Below are positions 1 through 4,333 of a stretch of DNA of 6,668 bases, piece after piece. The notes under the pieces were generated by a model that did no database searches, was not told the origin of the DNA, and was given only the letters and a program-made list of their open reading frames with translations. The translations under genes and the position numbers were made by a program. This stretch comes from Acidobacteriota bacterium (GTDB taxonomy: Bacteria; Acidobacteriota; Blastocatellia; Pyrinomonadales; Pyrinomonadaceae): positions 1 to 6,668 of the forward strand of contig JACCYR010000462.1 in assembly GCA_013696385.1 (NCBI GenBank), given 5' to 3'. Position 1 is the stretch's first letter. The number at the start of each line of letters is the position of its first letter.

Positions 1-536
1 ATTTTCCCTGTCGGATTTGACGGCGAAATAACAACCGCCGCTTTTGTTTTCGGTGTGATTTTCGATTTAAATTCTTCGATGTCAAAACCAAAATCTTTGT
101 CTGCCGGAAGACGATAATAAACCGGAACGCCTTCGGAAATTTTGACGCAGTTTTCATAGGCGGGAAACGACGGATTAGGAATCAAAACCTCGTCGCCTTC
201 GTCCACAATCGCCAGAAACGCCGCAGTCATTGCTTCCTGCGAACCGACCGTAACGCAAACTTGATTCAACTGCAAATCAAGATGCGGATAACTTGCCGCA
301 ATCAATTCGCGCAAAGCGGGAAGTCCGGCGTGCGAAGTATAGCCGTTTTGTTCTTCCAAAGTTACACGCGCCGCTTCTTCGCGGATAAACTTTGGCGTTG
401 GCAAATCCGGTTCGCCAAGTCCGAAATTTATTGAGTCAGGCAAAGCACGTTCAAAAATCCGCCGAATCAAAGTCGGCTGAACGCTTTGCAGACGTTTCGG
501 TAATTGTAATTGCATTTTTTCTTTGGCGGCGTTCAT
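1..536 (-). CDS. Class I/II PLP-dependent aminotransferase, N-terminal part (runs off the window)
   Basis: This is the first 178 codons of a fold-type I pyridoxal-phosphate aminotransferase of the aspartate/aromatic group, a cytoplasmic enzyme that moves amino groups between an amino acid and a 2-oxo acid. Visible motifs in order are GLGEPD (39-44) and NGYTSHAG (64-71) in the substrate-side N-terminal region, then GSQEAM (98-103), which contacts the cofactor phosphate. NPSFPAY (121-127) holds the aromatic residue that stacks on the PLP ring, and NPTG (174-177) lies at the window edge. The PLP-binding lysine and C-terminal domain lie beyond base 1, so substrate specificity cannot be judged. 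The ATG at 536 sits 2 bases after the stop of the upstream small gene and is preceded by GAGAAAG, a usable ribosome site. A second in-frame ATG lies at 515. Close spacing implies co-translation with the two small genes. Confidence 0.93.
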   Translation of the reverse strand, partial: MNAAKEKMQLQLPKRLQSVQPTLIRRIFERALPDSINFGLGEPDLPTPKFIREEAARVTLEEQNGYTSHAGLPALRELIAASYPHLDLQLNQVCVTVGSQEAMTAAFLAIVDEGDEVLIPNPSFPAYENCVKISEGVPVYYRLPADKDFGFDIEEFKSKITPKTKAAVVISPSNPTGK

Positions 537-538
537 CT

Positions 539-757
539 CTAAACTTTCTCGTGCAAAGCAACTGCTAGTTCCGACGGCAGAACAAGCGGATAAAAAATCT
601 TCGCTTCAAACAAGTAATCTTCGCCATCTTCGTCAATCAAGCGAATCATATCATCGTTTTCAATCTCCGCGTCCACAACGACTTCATACAATTTCCCAAC
701 CTCAAGCGACGCTTCAAAGCCTTTATTATTAATGCATACCGCAAATTTTGTATTCAT
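539..757 (-). CDS. Small conserved protein of unknown function (72 aa)
   Basis: A 72-residue acidic soluble protein with no signal peptide or membrane segment. It opens with KFAVCINNKGFEASLEVGKLY (residues 4-24, with N12 and K13 set before the GFEASLE core) and continues with a core around IRLIDEDGEDYLFEA (39-53). The pattern of an N-terminal CxxNxGxEASLE, then a Y-V strand, then DExGEDYLF resembles a family of small uncharacterised bacterial proteins I recall from several phyla; no function is known to me. I chose the ATG at 757 over the in-frame TTG at 763, because TTG would overlap the upstream stop and family members start directly before KF. The upstream gene ends 2 bases before this ATG and no convincing Shine-Dalgarno is present, so translation probably depends on coupling. 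The next gene also begins 2 bases after this stop. Confidence 0.82.
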   Translation of the reverse strand: MNTKFAVCINNKGFEASLEVGKLYEVVVDAEIENDDMIRLIDEDGEDYLFEAKIFYPLVLPSELAVALHEKV

Positions 758-759
758 AA

Positions 760-1002
760 TCAATCAAGCCAACGCTTTATTTTTCCATTTCTTTTACCGA
801 TTCCGTGCGCTTCATACCAATGGATTTCCGCTAATCTGATGCGATTATTTGAAATTCTTTCGACTGTCGCAACACCTTTTAATTTTCGCCAACGACCATA
901 GCCAAATTCTTTGTTCGAAAATGGAAGGAGACGAATTGAACGACCAACGGCAATAATTTCAATTTCAGTAATTTTACCAATTATTTTGAAGCCTTCCAAC
1001 AT
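760..1002 (-). CDS. Small basic conserved protein of unknown function (80 aa)
   Basis: An 80-residue basic soluble protein lacking membrane segments. Its clear landmarks are EIEIIAVGRSIR (13-24), GYGRWRKLKGVATV (34-47) and AEIHWYEAHGIGKRNGKIKRWL (58-79, core WYEAHGIG 62-69). The GRWRKLKGxATV and HWYEAHGIGxxxxKIKR blocks match a small uncharacterised family I recall from cyanobacteria and other phyla. The basic C-terminus could suit nucleic-acid binding, but that is only a guess. The start is the ATG at 1002; bases before it show no strong Shine-Dalgarno. It ends 2 bases before the 72-aa gene, and the two together sit between trxB and the aminotransferase. I recall these two small families occurring side by side elsewhere, which would argue for joint function; I could not check this here. 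Confidence 0.8.
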   Translation of the reverse strand: MLEGFKIIGKITEIEIIAVGRSIRLLPFSNKEFGYGRWRKLKGVATVERISNNRIRLAEIHWYEAHGIGKRNGKIKRWLD

Positions 1003-1082
1003 CTAATTATTTGCCGCATGCAACTTCTATTAACCATTTGGCGCGAATCCTCAACGGTAATCTGTAAAACTTTAACGCTCAT
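981..1082 (-). CDS. Possible 33-codon ORF between trxB and the 80-aa gene (doubtful)
   Basis: An ATG at 1082 opens a 33-residue frame beginning MSVKVLQITVEDSRQMV that stops with TAA at 981-983, overlapping the first 22 bases of the 80-aa gene. AAAGAG about 7 bases upstream could act as a weak ribosome site. It fills most of the otherwise empty gap after trxB and would couple translation into the downstream gene. The first half looks protein-like (alternating hydrophobic residues then charged residues), the second half does not. It may be a leader peptide, a remnant of a decayed gene, or chance. I do not recognise a family. Confidence 0.2.
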   Translation of the reverse strand: MSVKVLQITVEDSRQMVNRSCMRQIIRCWKASK

Positions 1083-1109
1083 TGCAAACTCTTTAAAATT
1101 ATATCTTCT

Positions 1110-2120
1110 TTACCAATTTGTCGCCGTATTTTTCTGTTCCTGCTCGCCGTGTTCGACAAGAAATCTTTCCGCGTCAATCGCCGCCATACAGCCTGTTCCC
1201 GCCGCCGTTACCGCTTGCCGATAATACGAATCCTGCGCGTCGCCGCAAGCAAAAACTCCGGCGATGTTGGTTTTCATCGTGCGCCCTTCAGTTTTCAGAT
1301 AACCAACTTCGTCCATTTCCAGCCAACCTTTAAAAAGTTCGGTGTTCGGTTTGTGTCCGATGGCGATAAAAACGCCTTCGGTCGGGAAAATGCTTTCTTC
1401 TTTTGTTTGATTGTTGTAGATTCTCACGCCCGTTACGCCTTCTTCTTTTGTGCCGAGAATTTCTCTGACTTCCGTGTGCCACATAATTTCAATTTTCTCG
1501 TGGGCGAAAACCCGCTCCTGCATAATCTTCGAAGCGCGAAACTCATCTCGGCGGTGCATCAGTACAACTTTTGAAGCGAACCGCGTTAAAAACATCGCTT
1601 CTTCCATCGCCGTATCGCCGCCGCCGACAATTACAACCGGCTTTCCGCGAAAAAAGAAACCGTCGCACGTCGCGCACGCCGAAACGCCGTTGCCGCCCAA
1701 ACCTTCCGGCACGGGTGCTTCGCCCGGAATGCCGAGCCATTTGGCTGACGCGCCCGTTGAGATTATCAAAGTTTCAGCTTTGATTATCGTCGTAATTCCT
1801 TCGCTATCCTCACTTTCTTTACCGAAAAGCGTAAAAGGACGTTTGGATAAATCAATTTTATCAATCCAAACATTAATAATTTCCGTGCCAAATCTTTCGG
1901 CTTGGGCGCGAAATTCGTTCATCAGTTCCGGTCCCATAATTCCGGCGGAAAATCCCGGATAATTTTCGACATCAGTTGTAATTGTCAATTGTCCACCCGG
2001 CTGCGGTCCGTCAATGACAATCGGTTCAAGCTGCGCTCTGGAAGCATAAAGAGCGGCGGTCAAACCCGCCGGACCTGAGCCTAGAATGACAACCTGTCGG
2101 TTGATTTCCGTTTGCGACAT
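1110..2120 (-). CDS. trxB: Thioredoxin reductase (NADPH, FAD-dependent)
   Basis: Complete 336-residue low-molecular-weight thioredoxin reductase, a cytoplasmic homodimeric flavoenzyme that passes electrons from NADPH through FAD and a redox-active disulfide to thioredoxin. Visible elements are the FAD-binding dinucleotide motif GSGPAG (14-19), the PGGQL segment (41-45), the active-site CATC (149-152, inside SACATCDG), and the NADPH-binding GGGDTA (166-171). HRRDEFR (189-195) follows, whose arginines favour NADPH over NADH, and the C-terminal FAD motif is FACGDAQD (290-297) before RQAVTAAGTG. The length is slightly above the usual 310-320 because of short insertions (around 101-110) and a polar C-terminal tail after residue 322. 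All catalytic elements are intact. The start ATG at 2120 has GGAGAG about 13 bases upstream (2134-2139), a rather long spacing. It is the first gene of a leftward cluster; the distance of 107 bases to the next gene leaves it unclear whether they share a transcript. Confidence 0.97.
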   Translation of the reverse strand: MSQTEINRQVVILGSGPAGLTAALYASRAQLEPIVIDGPQPGGQLTITTDVENYPGFSAGIMGPELMNEFRAQAERFGTEIINVWIDKIDLSKRPFTLFGKESEDSEGITTIIKAETLIISTGASAKWLGIPGEAPVPEGLGGNGVSACATCDGFFFRGKPVVIVGGGDTAMEEAMFLTRFASKVVLMHRRDEFRASKIMQERVFAHEKIEIMWHTEVREILGTKEEGVTGVRIYNNQTKEESIFPTEGVFIAIGHKPNTELFKGWLEMDEVGYLKTEGRTMKTNIAGVFACGDAQDSYYRQAVTAAGTGCMAAIDAERFLVEHGEQEQKNTATNW

Positions 2121-2133
2121 AGTAATTTTTGTT

Positions 2134-2139
2134 CTCTCC
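2134..2139 (-). promoter_or_regulatory. Ribosome binding site of trxB
   Basis: GGAGAG on the minus strand, about 13 bases before the ATG at 2120. The match to the anti-Shine-Dalgarno is good but the spacing is longer than typical. Confidence 0.5.
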
Positions 2140-2179
2140 GTGCAATATTTTCGTAAATAGCAATTTTCTTTATGATTAC

Positions 2180-2209
2180 AGTATAACTATCTCACAGTTA
2201 GTTAGTCGA
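2180..2209 (-). promoter_or_regulatory. Putative sigma70-type promoter of trxB
   Basis: On the minus strand TCGACT (about 2204-2209; 4 of 6 to TTGACA) is followed after 18 bases by TATACT (about 2180-2185; 5 of 6 to TATAAT). The predicted transcript start would lie about 50 bases before the trxB ATG. Short direct TTAGTTAG-type and AACT/AGTT inverted words overlap the spacer and could be an operator, but this is weak. Confidence 0.4.
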
Positions 2210-2270
2210 ATATGAATACGAAAGGCGGATTTTGTATATTGTGCCGATGCGAAAGTTTTTCTCATTTTAT

Positions 2271-2290
2271 AAAAACCTAAGCAGGTTTTT
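2271..2290. repeat. Inverted repeat / terminator-like hairpin in the divergent promoter region
   Basis: AAAAACCT (2271-2278) pairs perfectly with AGGTTTTT (2283-2290) around the 4-base loop AAGC. The stem is symmetrical and T-rich after it on both strands, so it could look like a weak terminator in either direction. Because it lies between two divergent start sites, it may instead be an operator or an end point blocking antisense transcription. Only three G-C pairs, so stability is modest. Confidence 0.4.
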
Positions 2291-2408
2291 TATCTTCACC
2301 ATTCTAATTTTTCACAATAAAAACTATAAAATAACTTCTTGAATCATCTCTAAAATCAATAAAATTTTGAAAATTTACCACAATTTTTGACTTTATGTTA
2401 TAAAGTTC

Positions 2409-2435
2409 TTGACAAACAAAACAACTTGGTATAAA
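2409..2435 (+). promoter_or_regulatory. Putative promoter of the rightward membrane module
   Basis: A perfect TTGACA (2409-2414) is followed after 15 bases by TATAAA (2430-2435), or after 17 bases by TAAATT (2432-2437). Either way the transcript would begin about 5-10 bases before the ATG at 2449, and no Shine-Dalgarno lies between. Confidence 0.5.
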
Positions 2436-2448
2436 TTTCAAAATCAAT

Positions 2449-3072
2449 ATGGCGAAGATTCAGACAATCAGAAAAGAAGAAATTGAAGCGAAACAGCCGA
2501 TAAACATCGGCGACAGAGCGTTTGATAATTTAAAATTCATCCGTCAAACAATGGAACGCTCGACAAGTTTTACGGCAGTTCCCGGTTATGGCGGAATTTT
2601 TATGGGCGCGACGGCAATTGCGGCGGCGATTATCGCCAATTTTCAACCATTAATCAAAGATTGGTTAATCGTCTGGCTTGTCGAAGCGTTTTTGGCTTTC
2701 GCTATCGGAGTTTTTGCGATGTGGCAGAAATCGAAAATCGCAAAAATTCCGCTAAATTCCGCGCCTGCGAAAAAGTTTGCGCTAAGTTTTCTGCCGTCGT
2801 TGATTTGCGGCGTTGTAATAACGCTCGGACTTTGGCGATTTGGTCATTTTGAAGTGATGATTCCCGTCTGGATTTTGCTTTACGGCGCGGCGGTTGTAAC
2901 GGGCGGAAGTTTTTCGGTCAAAGTCGTGCCGATTATGGGCTGGTGTTTTATCGCGCTCGGTGCAATTGCGTTTTTTCTGCCGACAGGTTTCGGCAATTCG
3001 ATAATGGGTTTAAGTTTCGGGGTTTTGCATATTATTTTCGGAATTATTATTGCGCGAAAGTTCGGCGGATAG
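2449..3072 (+). CDS. Six-helix inner-membrane protein of unknown function (207 aa)
   Basis: A 207-residue integral membrane protein. Residues 1-40 are polar and cytoplasm-like, with the segment RAFDNLKFIRQTMERSTSF (23-41) followed by TAVPGYGG (42-49). Six hydrophobic stretches follow at about 47-66, 72-92, 110-129, 135-154, 157-177 and 183-202; the loop between helices 2 and 3 is basic (93-109). No catalytic motif or transporter signature is visible. The DNLxFIRxTMExxTSFTAVPGxGG block before helix 1 is one I recall from uncharacterised proteins of Acidobacteriota and relatives, encoded beside winged-helix regulators as here. It could be a sensor or partner for the regulator downstream, but nothing in the sequence proves this. 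The ATG at 2449 is the only sensible start and lacks a Shine-Dalgarno; the promoter is so close that translation may be leaderless. Confidence 0.88.
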   Translation: MAKIQTIRKEEIEAKQPINIGDRAFDNLKFIRQTMERSTSFTAVPGYGGIFMGATAIAAAIIANFQPLIKDWLIVWLVEAFLAFAIGVFAMWQKSKIAKIPLNSAPAKKFALSFLPSLICGVVITLGLWRFGHFEVMIPVWILLYGAAVVTGGSFSVKVVPIMGWCFIALGAIAFFLPTGFGNSIMGLSFGVLHIIFGIIIARKFGG

Positions 3073-3195
3073 AAAGTGAAAATGTGAAAGAGTGAAAATG
3101 TGAAAAAGTTTGTATCGGGAAAGTGGCAGCGGGCTTTTCACTTTTCAGATTTTAATCCTTTTCACCTTTGCTGTGTTTTTAGCAGCAGGAGATTT
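3073..3195 (+). repeat. Purine-word tandem repeat with inverted counterpart between two genes
   Basis: The 15-base word AGTGAAAATGTGAAA occurs twice (3075-3089 and 3091-3105, period 16), extended by further GTGAAAAAG-like words. About 30 bases later the complementary word CTTTTCAC occurs at 3134-3141 and 3158-3165. The transcript could fold into a long, imperfect purine/pyrimidine hairpin between the six-helix protein and the regulator. It looks like an intergenic repeat rather than coding sequence. No promoter is obvious, so the regulator is probably transcribed from upstream. Confidence 0.6.
3187..3191 (+). promoter_or_regulatory. Ribosome binding site that fixes the regulator start
   Basis: AGGAG ends 4 bases before the ATG at 3196. 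This is the reason to prefer 3196 over the in-frame GTG at 3100, which lies inside a tandem repeat and has no proper ribosome site. Confidence 0.75.
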
Positions 3196-3582
3196 ATGGC
3201 AAGAAATAATTTAGCAGCAAAAGAAAATCAAGCGGAAGAAATGCCGAAACCGCAAGCATTAAAGGTTGAAAAAGCGGCGGAAAATGTTTCGAGTGAACTC
3301 GACAAAATTATTCACGAGCGAATGCGTTTGGGAATTATCAGCGCACTGGCGGCAAATGAAACCCTGTCTTTTACGGATTTAAAAAATCTTCTAAACACAA
3401 CCGACGGAAATATCAGCGTTCACGCGCGGAAGTTGGAAGACGCAGGTTATCTTGAATGTCTAAAATCGTTTAATGGGCGCGTTCCACTGACCGAATACAA
3501 AATTACCAGCGACGGACGCGAAGCATTAAATCGTTATCTTAATCATATGGAAGCATTAATAAAGGCGATGAAGGGAAAATAG
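3196..3582 (+). CDS. Winged-helix transcriptional regulator (HTH_34 / ArsR-MarR-like)
   Basis: A 128-residue DNA-binding protein. Residues 1-32 form a polar, charged N-terminal extension. The winged-helix domain runs from about 36 to 122: IHERMRLGIISAL (39-51), SFTDLKNLLNTT (58-69, second helix), DGNISVHARKLEDAGYL (70-86, recognition helix), then the wing strand around 87-104 with GRVPLTEYKIT (94-104), and a closing helix REALNRYLNHMEALI (108-122). This order and the DGNxSxHxRKLExAGY motif fit the HTH_34 (PF13601) winged-helix family, typically small dimeric regulators of neighbouring membrane genes. No ligand or metal-binding domain and no cysteine pair is visible; the effector is unknown. 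Its stop codon overlaps the ribosome site of the next gene 9 bases downstream, so the two are co-translated. An upstream in-frame GTG at 3100 would add 32 residues encoded by repeat sequence and is rejected. Confidence 0.9.
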   Translation: MARNNLAAKENQAEEMPKPQALKVEKAAENVSSELDKIIHERMRLGIISALAANETLSFTDLKNLLNTTDGNISVHARKLEDAGYLECLKSFNGRVPLTEYKITSDGREALNRYLNHMEALIKAMKGK

Positions 3583-3586
3583 GAGG
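3581..3586 (+). promoter_or_regulatory. Strong ribosome binding site overlapping the upstream stop codon
   Basis: AGGAGG, a perfect Shine-Dalgarno, starts within the TAG stop (3580-3582) of the regulator and ends 5 bases before the ATG at 3592. This is a classic coupling arrangement and the strongest ribosome site in the window. Confidence 0.85.
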
Positions 3587-3591
3587 AAATT

Positions 3592-4248
3592 ATGGGCGTG
3601 GTTTTAATGTTAATGACAATCGGCGGATTAATCTGTGCCGCAATTTTGTTGGTCATTTCTTATTTTACTAAAAAAATTTGGTTGAGAACTTTTGTTTTAG
3701 GCGGAGTTTTTGTCTGGTTTGTTTCATACACGCTTTTGCTGCTGGTCAGTTCAATTTTTAGCGAGGAAAAAACGCTCTCGTTCAATCAACCAAAAGAGTT
3801 TTACGGTTTTTATTTTGATTGCCATATGCACGCGGCGGTTACAGGCGTGAGAAAAACAAAAACGCTCGGCGACAGAACGGCAAACGGCGATTTTTATATT
3901 GTGAAAGTCAAGGTTTCCAGCGATGCAAAACAAGCAACACTCGGTTTAATTACGGTTGACGCGCACGTTGTTGACGACCAAAACCGCGAATTCAAGCGCG
4001 ACAAGCAAGCCGAGACGCAACTTGGCGAACAGCCGCCGTTTGATAGAAAAATTTTGCCTGTCGAAAGTTTTGAAAAGGAAATCGTCTTTGATTTATCAGC
4101 CGATATTAAAAATCCGCGCCTCGATATTCGTGAAGGCTACGGCATTGACCACATAATCGAAGCGGTTTTGGTCGGCGACGAAGACAGCATTTTGCACAAG
4201 CGAAATTATTTTAAGTTGGAAACAAATGAACAACTCACCGGAAATTAG
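3592..4248 (+). CDS. Membrane-anchored protein with two N-terminal helices and a DUF4352-like domain (218 aa)
   Basis: Two hydrophobic helices (about 4-25 and 32-56), separated by a short basic turn KKIWLR (27-32), are followed by a soluble domain of some 160 residues. The topology cannot be fixed with certainty; an N-in hairpin would leave the soluble domain in the cytoplasm, and the opposite would expose it outside. The soluble part has beta-rich features: NGDFYIVKVKVSSDAKQATL (98-117), a DAHVVDDQNREFKRD stretch (123-137), and PVESFEKEIVFDLSADIKNP (156-175). It ends in a segment around RLDIREGYGIDHIIEAVLVGDE (176-197). This layout (context strand, variable polar loop with oxidisable or charged residues, then VxxFxKEIVFDLP-type strand) resembles immunoglobulin-like DUF4352 proteins, whose function is unknown. 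Its tight coupling to the regulator suggests a shared pathway. I assign no enzymatic role. Confidence 0.82.
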   Translation: MGVVLMLMTIGGLICAAILLVISYFTKKIWLRTFVLGGVFVWFVSYTLLLLVSSIFSEEKTLSFNQPKEFYGFYFDCHMHAAVTGVRKTKTLGDRTANGDFYIVKVKVSSDAKQATLGLITVDAHVVDDQNREFKRDKQAETQLGEQPPFDRKILPVESFEKEIVFDLSADIKNPRLDIREGYGIDHIIEAVLVGDEDSILHKRNYFKLETNEQLTGN

Positions 4249-4261
4249 CGAAAATTTGAGA

Positions 4262-4316
4262 AAAACCACAGTGGCTACGGTAGTTATTACGCTGGTTTTG
4301 CTTTTCAAAGCAAAAC
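4262..4316. repeat. Cluster of short palindromes between the anchored protein and the DUF4173-like gene
   Basis: Within the 85-base gap lie three adjacent inverted repeats. They are CCAC-A-GTGG (4266-4274), CTAC-G-GTAG (4275-4283), and a perfect 10-bp stem with arms GTTTTGCTTT (4295-4304) and AAAGCAAAAC (4307-4316). AAAACCA (4262-4268) can alternatively pair with TGGTTTT (4293-4299) to enclose the first two. No run of T follows on the plus strand, so it is not a typical terminator. It could be an RNA-processing or expression-balancing element, or a repeat insertion. Confidence 0.6.
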
Positions 4317-4333
4317 AAATTAGAAATTAAATT

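Larger units (their letters stand above)
2121..2448. other. Divergent intergenic region between trxB and the membrane module
   Basis: 328 bases without a convincing gene, strongly AT-rich compared with the flanking genes. It contains the putative trxB promoter, an 8-bp stem-loop at 2271-2290, an AT palindrome at 2362-2376 (AAATTTT, G, AAAATTT) and the putative promoter for the rightward gene. A 22-codon frame from the ATG at 2211 is probably chance. Confidence 0.8.

Noticed and set aside
523..732. A 69-codon plus-strand frame
   Set aside because: It overlaps the small 72-aa gene and the start of the aminotransferase on the other strand, and looks random.
1149..1962. Several plus-strand open frames up to 170 codons across trxB
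   Set aside because: They lie antisense to an intact thioredoxin reductase with all its motifs; their sequences are low-complexity shadows without family features.
2211..2279. A 22-codon plus-strand frame with two cysteine pairs in the divergent region
   Set aside because: No ribosome site, and it ends in the stem-loop; the cysteines are probably chance.
3075..3165. CRISPR-like array
   Set aside because: The repeat words have a 16-base period without unique spacers, and there are no cas genes.
4295..4320. Rho-independent terminator after the anchored protein
   Set aside because: The stem is AT-rich and is followed by A-rich rather than T-rich sequence on the plus strand.
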